Below the pieces are notes generated by a model. That model ran no database searches and was not told the DNA's origin. It saw only the letters and a program-made list of their open reading frames with translations. From Ochotona curzoniae (Eukaryota; Chordata; Mammalia; Lagomorpha; Ochotonidae), in NCBI RefSeq assembly GCF_017591425.1, contig NW_024466599.1, forward strand, positions 76,736,501 to 76,800,500: a DNA stretch of 64,000 nt, written 5' to 3'. How positions within the stretch are numbered: the stretch's first letter is position 1; every line of letters begins with the position of its first letter. Both the position numbers and the translations under genes were made by a program. Of this stretch, positions 21,431 to 32,446 are shown piece after piece.

Positions 21431-23855
21431 ATGTCTGTGTCTCACTAGATGTCTGCTCCTGGGCAGGGTATCTTCCACAACACAAATTCGAGAAATGCAG
21501 ACAACAGCAATCACAAGGTCTCAAACTAAAGTGAATGTGTATATTCCAAATAGAGGTGAAACTGTGGGTTTCTACTCTAGAGACACTAAGAATTAAAGTG
21601 GAAAATAATCAGAAATTGAATGGCAGCACTGGTTCACAGGTGATTCCAATAGCAGGTGGTGAGGTGTATTTGATTCTTTAACGTAGGTGCACAAATGTTT
21701 TGTGTGCAGCCTCAGGGGCAGGTGCCTGTTTCTGTTGTCGCCCCTGGCAACTACAGGTGGGTTTACAGTAATCATACTAATAAAGTCAGCCTCATGCTTC
21801 CATGCCCTCTGTCAACAATCATCTTTTCTGATGAGTTTTTTACAATTTTCCTAACATGAACATGCCACTCAGTGATTCATTAATGTATAGAGTGGCTTGC
21901 CTTTCGGTGACATTCTCTTGGCATTCATGAACCCACATATGTGCAAGCTGGGCCCACATCCCAGTCCTATGTGAAATACATGAATGAGAGAAGGCAGGAG
22001 ACAGTAAAAATGAATCAGAGAATCTCCAATGCTATTTTCATGCTGACCCAAATGCCTTTGGGTTCAGAGATATAGAAGTATTTATTTTTATCTCCTCTAC
22101 AGAAGTAGTTCTAATAGTGTTGGTGACCTTGGAGTGAGAGGAAAAGATCACTTTGCTGCTAGCGAAAGATATGGGGCAGTCAGTGAAAATGTGAACAGAA
22201 GGCCCACAACCCAGAGTCGTGGGCCTGAGGGAGTCTTGCTTCTCTGGTTGTGGAGTGAATGGCATTGGAACACTTGGGGAAGGGACAGGTGGAGGTATCC
22301 TGTTCTTAACCCGCATGATCGCCTTTGCTTCTCTCTTTTGCTGTCATACTCTCAAACATTGCATAGTTGTCTGCACTAGAAGAACCCCAAAAGGACACAG
22401 CAGGATTTAAGCCAGGTGTGTTCCTCCACACTTTGGGTCTGCAGCCTGCCAGGAACCCCAAGACCGCAAAGGACAGTTCTGGCCTCTCCTTGGAGACTCC
22501 TCTGGTCCTGAACAATCTCTTTCGCCTGATGGCTCCTCACATAACTCAGCCAGCATCTTCTACGCCATCCTCCTTTGGCACTTTGCTGTGCCTATGTCCA
22601 GCATCCCCTTGCCTGGAGTCTGTGGGAACTGAGCTACGGATCAAAAATATCACTTCACAAATCGGCACTAAGCTGAGGTGCCCTTTCAAAATCTCAATTT
22701 GATCACTTTCAGGTTAGAATCCAGCACGGGGAAAGCTGTTTTAAGATTTCCTGCTGGGTCATAGGCCAAATAGTGCTGAGTAAAACTAAGTGAAAGCTAG
22801 CAAATGGCCTTACAAAGACCTTTCAATTGTTCTCCCTAATGGTGTTTAAACACTGACCGTTCTTTCTCCCTGCTTATTTGGACCCTGGGAGACAGCAAGG
22901 ATAGACAAGCCACTCCCATGGCGATCCACACTGAGCTCCCACCTGCTTCTTCCCTCTCCCACTCCACTCTCAAAACTATTGTGGAAAGTTGGGGAGCACA
23001 CCAGTTTGGGGGAGCTCTGTTTTTCATAAATTTTTTTCAATGTGACAAAATAAAGTATCATATAACTTTATAAAGTGGAAATAGAACATTGTAAATATAA
23101 CGCTATCACTTGGGTCAACCACATTTCAGCACACAAAACTGGATATGCTGCGTGGGTCTGAAGATGTCCATAAAACCTCAGTAAGGTAAGAGACACTGGT
23201 TGCAAATTTCCAACAGAAGCATGCAAAAGGTGTCATATATCAGAGAAGAGGAAGACCAAAGCTCCGAAAGAATGTGATATGCTGGCATCTCACACGGCAC
23301 AGGACACGGACTTCTCCCACAGCTTGGAGGAGGCTCTTTTCCCAGAGGAACTGCAGAGTGAATTACACAGGCTGTTCCCAGCCAAGGCACTGTCCCTACA
23401 TAAGACCTCAACTTTCACAACACCAGCCAACTTCTGCTGACAGCCCTGATGCCTTGTGTTACCAAGTCAAGGTCAAGTGGCACCTCTGACACCAGAACAG
23501 ACTCTCTGGACACGAGCTGAGTGATCCTCTGTTTGTCAGTTCTCACAGTAACCAACCACAGTTATCCTTAGCCTTCTCGGGTTATGGGGTCTGTCCTCAG
23601 TTCCCCAAGACACCTGCCAGATGCTGACTAGGCCACCTGTGCTTCTAACTGTCCAGCTATAGATACAGGGCTTGATAATCTGCTAGAATGGCTCCCAAAG
23701 TTCACACAGGGGTTTGTTTATGCTTATTTGATCACAAAGGACATAAAGGAGCAGCCAAATAAAAAGGTACAGGATGAGCTCTGGGATTGTTCCCAGCGGG
23801 CAATTTCTACCACGTGCAGTCGAGTGTTCACCACTCAGAAGCTCCACTAAACTTG
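21431..23855. other. unique sequence, no gene seen
   Basis: About 2.4 kb. It is GC-richer than the surroundings at about 22.2-22.7 and 23.3-23.65 kb, with several overlapping short open frames (the longest 111 codons at 22367-22702) but no domain or splice structure that I recognise. A non-coding exon or regulatory sequence could hide here. Confidence 0.45.
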
Positions 23856-25269
23856 TTGAAGTTTTCTCTTTTTTATTTTTTTTTTTTTTTGAGTCTTTGC
23901 ATTGCCAGCCTCCTGCTGGCGTTGGATGGTGAGCAGGGTACCTGACCTCAGGCTGGGATGAGCGCGCCCCTGTGGGACCACTGCAGAGCTGGTCGGTGGT
24001 CACAGATAGCCTCAACTTGAGACAGACTCGAGGGTGCTGGGAAAGGCCCAGTGTGCCCTCACACCGAAATGGGATGGGTGCCTCGTGGTTAGAGATAGCA
24101 GGGATAGTCCCTGGGTGATGAAGGGGCTGCAGGATGTAGGATGTGGGCAAGTGCTTTGTCTTACCCTGCAGGACCCCAGTCAAAGACATCCAGCAGAAAC
24201 CTGTATGGAACATGGAGGGTGTGCCTAGCTCTCTGCTGGCACTGTGTAGGAGAAGGCCTTGGTGTTACACTAGAATGGACTGGGCTCAGACTGCCAGGAA
24301 CCTCTGGGCCCCGGTTTACCAACCAGTAAAATGGGAACAATTTTAAAGGTTGCCCAATGATATGCCTGTTGCATGGAGCTTAGTGAGGCCCCTGACTGGC
24401 TGGTGGAGTTTACATGGGGTCCTATCCCCCTCCCTCTGTCTCTAGCCAATGACTGCAGCAGGGAAACCAAGCCATGGCCACTGTCCTAATGACCAGGACC
24501 CTGGCATGGCTCTTGAGGCTCAGAGGCCTCATAGCAAGCCCTGTGCAAGCTTCCCCCATATGAGATGGTCCTTATCCCCACCCTGCTCCCAAGGGTGCCT
24601 CCATCTACACTCCCCTTCATATTTCCAAAGTTTTCTCTAATAACCCCTTACAAGTTTTGTCCCTGCTTTCCGATGGCTTCTGGGAGAACTCAATGTGAAT
24701 GCAAATGGATGAAAGTGGAATTAAGAAATGTGGTGGGGCGTGAGCACAGTCTCGCCAGACAAGTCTAGAGCATATTAAGGAGTCTTTATTAACCAAGTTT
24801 GGTGATAACAGAGCCTACTAAAAATTAGCAAATAAGAAGTCCATACAGCTATTCAGTCTGAGTCAAAACCCTAAGAGGAACAATTATCCTGAAGTCAATG
24901 CATTAAACACAAGACCTATATCCCAGCTTCTCCAGCTATATACGTTATCCTAAGAAACATGCAGCAGCCAAAGTAGACACACTTCCAAAGGTGCAAACAT
25001 TCACTGCTTTCTGGTATTCTATTACTGCTTGGCCTCATCTCTCCAGAAACTCTTGAAGGTACACAAATTGCAGTGCTGTCTTCACTGTCCTGCCCGAGCA
25101 GTGAACAGACGGTGAGGAATACAGACACACAAGGGCCATGCCCAGGGGCTCCCTGTCCTTAGAGTCTGCCTGTGGAAAACCAGAGAGCAAGCAGGTACAG
25201 GGGAGGCCATGAGTCAAGGTACAAGACAGATGGAAGCATGCGACCAAACAAAGCTGAAGTTTTCTCTTT
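23856..25269 (-). pseudogene. retrocopy of an unidentified non-coding or UTR transcript
   Basis: GTTGAAGTTTTCTCTTT at 23856-23872 and GCTGAAGTTTTCTCTTT at 25253-25269 match at 16 of 17 bases. A T-rich run (about 23868-23893) follows the left copy directly, so this looks like a reverse insertion of a polyadenylated RNA of about 1.36 kb. The insertion site has the TTT/AAAA form preferred by the L1 endonuclease. The body has a MIR fragment and, on the minus strand, an AATAAA (24779-24784) followed by 'GACTCCTTAATATGCTC'. I find no long frame and no family match. It may be a 5'-truncated copy of an mRNA 3' UTR or of a lncRNA. Confidence 0.6.
24285..24395 (+). repeat. MIR fragment
   Basis: 'GGGCCCCGGTTTACCAACCA', 'GTAAAATGGGAACAATTTTA' and 'TGCATGGAGCTTAGTGAGG' follow the MIR core (tRNA-derived, old mammalian SINE). 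It lies inside the retrocopied segment, so it was probably part of the source transcript, in antisense orientation to it. Confidence 0.65.
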
Positions 25270-25292
25270 AAAAATTTATTTATTTGAAAAGC

Positions 25293-25328
<36 letters not shown>

Positions 25329-25570
25329 ATACATGTCTACCTGGCAATCCACTCAACAAATGAATGCTACAGTTAGGGCAGTTCTGGCCAAAGGCCCTAG
25401 CATGAAACTGCCGGAATAGCAGTAGTCCAAGTATTTGGGCCATCTTCTGCTGCTTCCCAGGGACATTGCCAAGGCAGGGAGCTGGATAAGAACTGGAGCA
25501 TCCAGATCTCAGTCTGGAACGCATAACAGATGTTGGACTTAGCGTACTGTCCCATAAAGCTGGCCCCTGG
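25262..25570 (-). repeat. CSINE, reverse, with (GA)n
   Basis: Antisense tail 'AAAAATTTATTTATTTGAAA', a long GAGAGA run (25288-25330), 'AGGGAGCTGGATAAGAACTG' and the antisense head 'GTCCCATAAAGCTGGCCCC'. GCTGAAGTTTTC on the left and GCTGGAGATTTT on the right may be its own decayed TSD. The left one seems to have been reused as the target of the retrocopy. Confidence 0.82.
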
Positions 25571-25857
25571 CTGGAGATTTTTATACAGCTTCATCCCAAG
25601 TTCTCCACCCCTCACTGATCTGTATGAGCACTGTCCTCACGGTCACGTAGCATCCTGCAGAGCACAGTGCAAGGTTGTCCCAGACACAGACTCCTGGGAC
25701 AACAGCCAGGACATGCCTGTCACTTGCCTTGAGAATGGTGGGGATTTGGGAATTTCTGCAGAAATGGGAAACTGAACGCTGAACCTTGGTCATTGTATAC
25801 AAAATACAGTGACATGGTATGGATATGTTGTTGTCCTTTTAATTTTAAATTCAAGAA
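25571..25857. other. unique spacer between two retro-insertions
   Basis: No feature recognised. A TATAAAAA word on the minus strand near 25580 stands alone and I do not call a promoter from it. Confidence 0.5.
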
Positions 25858-26439
25858 GATAATTTAATTTTTTTTGTTTTCTTTTTTTTATTATTATATG
25901 TGGCAATCTTTACATTGTTAATTAGGGTAAAAAGGTACAAGGGCTATAGGAAAATGGGTAAGACCACCATTTCCCTATTGTTTCCTTCATATATTCCTAG
26001 GCAAAGGAGAGAAGCCCCACCCAGTCTCCCACCCAGAACAGGTCCCAGATATAGGGCATGCTCAGAGATCTTGGCTCAAGTGGTTCCGATAGTTTACCAG
26101 TCATAAATCACTGCCAATCTCGCCACTCCAGGTATGATGAGGCTGTTGAAGAACCCACTGATTGACATAGTCCATCATAGATTCTACCCTTGTCCAGTAT
26201 TTCTCTGCCAACATATAGCTGAGGTGGTTGATTGACCTGCTCCATCTTCCATCTTTCTTTGGTTAATGTTCTGAGTCCACCATTTCGATTGAGGGGATCC
26301 CCAAAGAAACTTTGAGGTGTTCCCAGACCAGATTCGTATATATACTAGCAAGTACAGGGCCCACCACAGTCCATCACCATGATCAGCTGGTGGTTGCAAC
26401 AGCTGGGTTGGTTCTGTTCTCAGCCCCAACTTCCACCAG

Positions 26440-27545
26440 AACCAGTGAGTGTTGTAGTCCATCTTGGCTTTGCCCATCACATACTCGGCCCTCACGTAAA
26501 CCAGCAGGAGCTGCAGCCCAGTCAGAGCAACCCACAATAACTCCCACCAGCCTGCCCCTACCCTGGTTTGCCAGTAAGTGTAGCAGACTAGTACAGTCTG
26601 TCCCATATCCCATCTGGCTCTCATAAATGTCGAAGGGCTTAGTTCCATCTAACCACCTCAGCTATCCAGCCCTCATGGATGTTGTTGAGTGACTCTCTGC
26701 CTAGCCACCCCAGCCCCTGTCCTAGTTGTTTTGTGCCCTCCCATGGGAGTATTAACACAAGAGTGAGGAGCCCACTATTTCCCTCCCAGGTCTCGCTCAC
26801 TCCCCGATTATGCACTCTCCAAGTGGCTCTGTGGTTAGACTTGACAGTATTAGCCCCTAGTGCCCGCTTCTGCTACCAGTAAGTCCCAACAGCTCTCACC
26901 CACTCTAATTTTGTTTGCACCAGTAGGAATAGTCCATCCATCGTGGCTCTTCCCTGACCTGGTCCACATGAAGCACACAGGTGCTGTGGCCCTGCCTATT
27001 CTGGTCTGTCCCCATTCCAGCTCACTCTCTCCAGTGGGAGCAGCTATCCAGCAAGGGAACCACCCCTTATTCCCCTATTGGTTCTGCCCCTCCCTTCTTC
27101 CTGACTCTCACGTGTGCTGGTTGGGTACTATGGTCTTATCTAGCACAGGTAGCCTCACCTTGGCATTCTGTGTGGTGTGCTGCTTTTGTCACAACTGAAC
27201 CTGGCACAACCCACACTCTGCTCTGGCACTCAGACTTGCCAGTGGATGACGTAAACTGACTCAGCCTGGTCTGCCCCCAACCCATGCCAAAGGTATGCCA
27301 GTGGGACACTTTCCATAACCTCTTCTGGGCTGTTTCCTTCCATGCTTCCTGAGCTTATTTGTAGGGTCTGTGTCCTGTCAGAGAAGCTGGTCAGGTTCCC
27401 CCATCAGATCCCCTCCTGGTGTCAGTTTTCATGCATACCAGTGGATCCATGGGCCAGCACCACTCAGTTCACCTCCTGTCCCAGCAGGAGCAGCGGCCTT
27501 TCTTAACTGGCCTTCAACCCATTCTGATTCCTGCCATTGGATGTT
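26440..27545 (-). repeat. degenerate internal repeat block of the 3.1 kb element
   Basis: The plus strand repeats the word CCAGTGG or a close variant (CCAGTAAG, CCAGTGAG, CCATTGG) at 26442, 26571, 26876, 26920, 27031, 27239, 27298, 27438 and 27532. Several copies have a nearby CTGGTCTGNCCCC (27001, 27267) or GTGGCCCTGCC/ATGGCTC word. Spacing is irregular, about 45-300 bp, so it is a decayed array, not a clean minisatellite. Confidence 0.5.
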
Positions 27546-28749
27546 TCAACCCAGCCATGGCTCGTCCATACCCACATACAGGTCACACACTGCTCACTTG
27601 GGGTTTCAAATGAACCAGTCTAGTCCATTCCATACCTACCCTGGTCCTCCAGAACACCAAAAGCTGTTGCAGTCTAACCGGGCCCAGTGCATCAAGTCCC
27701 AGTCCATACTTGTGCCAAGGGAGACTACAACTGTATCCCGACCAGAACGCAGCCCCATTCCAGTCCGTGTGCCCCTTAGTAAGAACCTCCACCCAGCCAA
27801 GGTCTCCCCCCAGGTCCCCAACCGGGCCTGTTTCCAGCCAGTGTTAAGCATGACAGTGGTTGCTCTGGCTCAGCTCTGCACAGTCCATCACCTGTCGCGG
27901 CACCTGCCTTAGACACTGTGGCTCATCGTCCTTTGCTCACACAGATCCATTGGTGCAAGAACCTAGCTGGGCATGTCTTGTGGTCCATCCTGGTTTCTAA
28001 TTTAACTTGCGGGCTAAGATTTGTTCAGTACTGGCCGGTGCACCCAATCCATCACCTTTCCATACACTGACAGCAATTGGAGCTACTTTGCCCAGCTTGT
28101 CTGACCCCCAGGTCTGAACCTTCTGTTCAGCAGTGGGAGTTATGGCTCACCAGGGGAGTTTCCCCAGTTTCTCCCTTTAATCCCCTCCCAGATCTTATTC
28201 TCATACATGCCGTTGGGTTTTAGGCCAGTGCCCGGTGCAGACTGGCTTTCCTTTTGGCCTTGCACGAGTTGATGAACATAGCAGCCTGGGCTACCCCACA
28301 CCCTATTCAGGATGCACATTCAGGTGCTGCTGCCTTGACCTACCCAGACTTTTGAGGGTTCCTTTATCTGTGGTTGATGGTAAGCTCCTTGGTCACACCT
28401 AGCTTAGTCCTTCACCACCCCCCTTCCTAAGCCATCGTGGGGTTAGAACTTCCACAGGATTTGGCCCACACACCCACTCATTCTACCCCCAGACATGGTT
28501 CTTGAATGCTAGTTAATGTCATGGCCCTGCCTACTTTGACCCCTCTGCTGACCCATCATCATGTCAGGTAATGGGGACATCCTGTTGGACAAGCCCAGAG
28601 TCTTAGCTTTTGAATGAACTGATGTTTGGTAATCAGCATTATTAAGTAATTACAGGTTCTTCAGAGGAAGATTTACTGTCATTGGGAATCTTTAGGATTG
28701 ATTCACGTCCCCAAAACACTGTGGGTTCATGATGGAGGTACCTAAGCAG

Positions 28750-28954
28750 CAAATCAAAAAACCAAAATCCCAGAGCTCTCCGGCCGGGCAGCCAGCAGAG
28801 CCAGGCGCCAAATGGCGCACTGGCCGCCCTAGAGCAGCTCACCATGTGCATGTGGTGGCTGGTGTATGTGATCCAGGCATGAGATACCCCCCATCCCGAG
28901 GTCCCCCGCAGCCAAGCGGCTGCTGGAGATTTAACTCCCCAGGCTCAGGTCCCC
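28750..28954 (-). promoter_or_regulatory. GC-rich 5' end of the retroelement
   Basis: The local GC content is clearly above the surroundings, with CpG-bearing words such as CTCCGGCCGGGCAG and GCCAAGCGGC. It lies at the 5' end of the inserted RNA copy. It might have been promoter or leader sequence of the source RNA, but no TATA or known site is visible. Confidence 0.35.
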
Positions 28955-28968
28955 GATGATTTAATTTT

Positions 28969-30800
28969 AAAAGATGTTAGCTTTTACTAAGCCAAGCAAT
29001 TTCTGTGATTTTTGTTATTTTTCAGGCATAAACTTAAAAAATTGTTAAAAAAATAATGAAAACTTTCTTTAAAAGTCACACTACATAATTAAGTTTTTCA
29101 ACGTTGTTTACAAAATTGAGTAAACTCAGAAGCATGCATATTTTAAGTTTTAATGTTAATGAGATAAAATGTCTTAAAATACAAAAACATATTCTGTTCT
29201 AATTAGGCTATTAGTGAAATATCAAGGCTATTTTGTTTCCAGAAGTTTTCTGTGATTGGCAATAAAATGCAGAATCCTCCTAGAAGAGGTTACTAAAGGA
29301 ATATATATGACATTGGAGCTTAATCTGATAAATTTGAAATGTTTTGCATTGAAGAGTGTGCCTTTTAAAGGCTAACATTCCTGAGATTAATTATGTCAGG
29401 TTGTTTATTTGAGCAAAGTAAAACAAAGCAAAAATGATTCATGAATTGGGCAGCTTCCAGAACTGGAACAGTTTCCAGGAACTCCAACCAATGAGAAGAT
29501 CTGGCAGCATCTATAGAGAAATAGAAGTGCTACATAGAAGCAACTTAGCTGACTACAGAGTAATGGGTTAGCTACCAGTTAATTAACTATTTATTTGCCT
29601 TATCAGTGAAGTGACTACAGGGGCTTCTGCAACCATCCAAAGTTCATGTAGCATGATTAAATTCTATATTGTGTATGTCTGTAGGGACCAGGGCAGGCTA
29701 CCTGGCGAGAGTCATTGCCTTACACAAATTTGACAATCTTTGCCTTTTTGGGTAGCCTTTCATGAAATGAGAGTTTGATCAAAACTCAAGGCATCAGCAT
29801 TTCTCTCCCTGCTCACCATCCTAGATTTTCCTTCTTGACATACTATCCACAGATCATGGCACCCTCAAGATCACATGCTCAACTCTTTATCATCTGAGCC
29901 AAAGATGGACCATTTAGTGTTCAGCAGAGGGCTGCATGGGAATATTTAAAAATTTAAGAAATATAGCCCACCAAGAAGACAGGTTAGACCACTAGACGAG
30001 TTTGAAACACACTCTCCAGCCATTCTACTTGAGTCAGATCAACCACAGCTGATTTTATAATATCGCATAATCAAGAAAGAGCTGGATGAGAAATCCATGC
30101 ATGTTAAGCAAATAGCCAGTCCATTCATTTTTAAAATTAGTTTCTCTTTATAAAACTTCATGTCATTTATCCACATGCAAAAGCATAGATCCTTTCCTGT
30201 TCATCTAGCAAGTGACCTATCATCTCATAATGATATTAAAATTAAGAGTGATAACAATATGTAAAAGAGTTTTAATAATTGGTTATAGCGCTATCCCACA
30301 AAACAAAAGAGGTAGGTGGTCTTAAGCAAGGAAAAGTTGAAGGTGAGCATTTCATTGTGTGAGGGTGTTGTCCTAATGTCTTTAGCAAAGCTGTCCTATA
30401 CTAAGATATTACTTACTTCTGGGAAAGCTTTTATAAAGTCAGGTTTGTCTGAGAGTCTCAAATAGGTGTATGATTTCAGAATTCTGCTTAAGAAATGTCC
30501 TTAAACTGTAGGTAGTGGACTCAGATTGAGAACCACAAATCTTGCCTCAGTATGGTTGGCAAGAAGAAACTGACTCTACCTAGAGCCTCTTCCCCATGAT
30601 CAAGGCATCTTGCTTTAATTTCAAGGAGTTCCAGCCACCGTGTGCTATGCCGTAAGAGATACGGTTGTCAACACTTGATGGAGCAGAGAGATCTTCACCT
30701 GGTGAAATGTGACTTGACAGGATTCATGAAAATCATGCCGTGGTTGCTAATGCACCTCCAGAAAGCAGTGGAAGATGACCCTGGCACTTGATATCCTACA
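28969..30800. other. unique sequence with one unclassified old repeat
   Basis: Mostly AT-rich and featureless. 'GATTCATGAATTGGGCAGCT' (29436-29455) and its flanks resemble 'AGTTCATGAATCAGGCAGCT' at 35171-35190. They may be two copies of one old repeat that I cannot name. Confidence 0.4.
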
Positions 30801-30968
30801 TAGCCTAGATGGAGCTCTTAAATGTTGGCGTCTGCTAGGCTGACCCAAGCATATTTCAGATATTTGGGGAGGGAACTAGTGAATAGCTCTCCACCTCCCT
30901 CCCTCCCTCTGGCTTTCCCTCCTACTCTATGTCACTCTACCTTTCAAAAAATAAAACAATAAATGTAA
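30800..30968 (+). repeat. old CSINE, 3' part
   Basis: 'GGCTGACCCAAGCATATTTC', 'TTTGGGGAGGGAACTAGTGA', a CCCTCCCT-rich part and 'CCTTTCAAAAAATAAAAC'. The head half is absent or unrecognisable. Confidence 0.65.
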
Positions 30969-31988
30969 AGCCCTGCATGCCAGAATTTCTGAACACAGCA
31001 TACCCACTGCATTCTAATTGACCTTGCTGGTTTCAGTTTCAAAACACTGCATATCCTTTCAACCATTCCCGAAAACTGATAATGATACAGCCGATGACAG
31101 TGACATGTGGTCCACAACACCTTGTTTAACTGCTTCATAGCTCACCTGATAAAATACATCCCTGCATTATTGGAGCTTTCCCCACTGACATCATTCAAAG
31201 AAGCCACATTTTCCAATAAACTTTCAACTATTCTTGACACATGGTCTAAATGTATCTACATATAACCATAGATTATAAACTATTTCAAGATAATATTTAT
31301 AGGCCACTAATAGTCACAAATGGAAGAAATCCCTTTGACAATATTCATTAGGGAGAAGAAATGTGTCATTCTTGTGTTTTGATAGTATTCCCAGGATTGT
31401 GGGCTTGGAAAACTTTGTCTGCCAATCAGTTTTAGCAATTTAGACACCACTGCACCACTGTTTTCCTTGTAATTTGCATTGTTCCTTCAATCCCATGATT
31501 AGACAGAACATAGTCTTTAGCAATGGGAGTTCTAGAGATACAGGAAAGATCAGGCATCCATTAGGCCACTCGAGAGTCAATGCTTAAAACTGAACCCATA
31601 TTCTTTTACTCATCTGTTTCAGTTCTCCCACTTACCTGTGTGTTATTCTTCATTCAACAGACAACTGCAATCAGTTTCATTTGCAGTAGTTTTAGGGAGT
31701 TGCTTTCAGCTGAGCATCTGGACAGTGTTGAGTCTGACTTACCCGCAAGCAGACCAGCAGGAGCACTGCCCTGATGTCCAGTCTACTCCTGTTCTGCCTC
31801 CGTTGTGTTACAATCTTCTAAACAATCACACTCTCCAGTTGAATGTTAGGATTTTTTTTTTTTTGCCCACTCACGTGACCTCATACTTATCAGAAACCTG
31901 TATTTCTCTGAGTCTTTTCCCTGGATCTCCTTGAAAAGTATTTCATGCCAGAAGAAACGAAACCTGTGGAATAATATTGGCCATGATT
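30969..31988. other. unique sequence, no gene seen
   Basis: Short open frames near 31.58-31.93 kb overlap in two frames and show no domain. A 14-nt T-run at about 31851 is isolated. Confidence 0.5.
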
Positions 31989-32280
31989 GGGAGTGCGAGG
32001 TTGTGGCAGAGTAGGTATAGCTGCTGCCTGTGACACCAGCTTCCCATAGGAGAACTAGCTTTGTTTTTGTGTTCTACTTCAGATTCAACTTTGCGCTAAT
32101 GGCCTGGAAAAATCAGTAGAAGATGGTCCATGTATTTCTATTCCTGCCACCCATGTGCGAGACCAAGAAGTTTGTACAGCCTGTCCCCTGGCCCAGCCCT
32201 GGCTGTTAGAGCCATCTGTAGAATGAATCATCACATGAATGATTTTATTCTGTCTTTGCATTTTTATCTCCTTAAAATTT
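31989..32280 (+). repeat. old CSINE
   Basis: Order of blocks: 'GTTGTGGCAGAGTAGGTATA', 'GACACCAGCTTCCCATAGG', 'GCCACCCATGTGCGAGACC', 'AGCCCTGGCTGTTAGAGCC', 'GAATGAATCATCACATGAA'. It is full length but diverged, of the older subfamily. Confidence 0.75.
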
Positions 32281-32316
32281 TAGAAATAGAAATATTTTTT
32301 CCATATTGATATTTTT

Positions 32317-32446
32317 TGTTGTTTCCTTAATATATCTGATGTAAAAGGGGATTTTAAGAGAGAAGCCCCACCCAGTCTCCCACCCAGCTCAGGTCCTGGA
32401 TGTGGGACATGCTCCGAGGGTCTTGATCAAGTGGTTTTGATAGTTC
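32317..32446 (-). mobile_element. truncated second copy of the 3.1 kb element family
   Basis: It matches 25977-26096 of the long copy. 'GAGAGAAGCCCCACCCAGTC' and 'TCCCACCCAG' are identical in both. 'GTGGTTTTGATAGTT' here stands against GTGGTTCCGATAGTT there. An inserted ATTTTAA-type stretch separates the two matching parts. Homology stops near 32446, which would be a 5' truncation in the element's own direction. The T-rich stretch near 32293 may be its tail. Confidence 0.6.

Larger units (their letters stand above)
25858..28968 (-). mobile_element. 3.1 kb non-coding retroelement, unclassified, with TSD
   Basis: GATAATTTAATTTT (25858-25871) and GATGATTTAATTTT (28955-28968) flank it (13 of 14). 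Read on the minus strand it starts 'GGGGACCTGAGCCTGGGGAG' in a GC-rich stretch with CpGs. A 2.5 kb body follows, rich in loosely repeated blocks (CCACTGG..., GGGGRCAGACCAG...). It ends with 'AATAATAAAAAAAAG', an AATAAA signal merging with the A-tail. There are no long terminal repeats, no ORF2-like frame and no SINE head. Part of its 3' region recurs near 32.4 kb. The nearest analogy in layout is SVA or LAVA of primates: long, non-coding, with tandem repeats and L1-style ends. It could also be a retrocopied lncRNA or a poorly known L1-related element. The open frames inside are not convincing. Confidence 0.65.

Noticed and set aside
23683..24213. 176-codon minus-strand open frame
   Set aside because: It passes through the poly-T/A tail of the retrocopy (a run of lysines) and across the insertion edge, so it is not a natural gene.
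24729..25800. Reverse LTR suggested by AATAAA (24779) and TATAAAAA (25580) on the minus strand
   Set aside because: The 17-bp TSD at 23856/25253 puts the AATAAA inside a retrocopy and the TATA outside it. The distance between the two would also be too long for an R region.
26570..27310. Possible CRISPR-like spaced repeat
   Set aside because: The repeated words are short, imperfect and irregularly spaced. The setting is a mammalian genome and the element has an A-tail and TSD.
27370..27912. 180-codon Pro/Ser-rich open frame
   Set aside because: It lies on the antisense strand of the 3.1 kb retroelement. Composition follows the C+T-rich degenerate repeats and no domain is visible.
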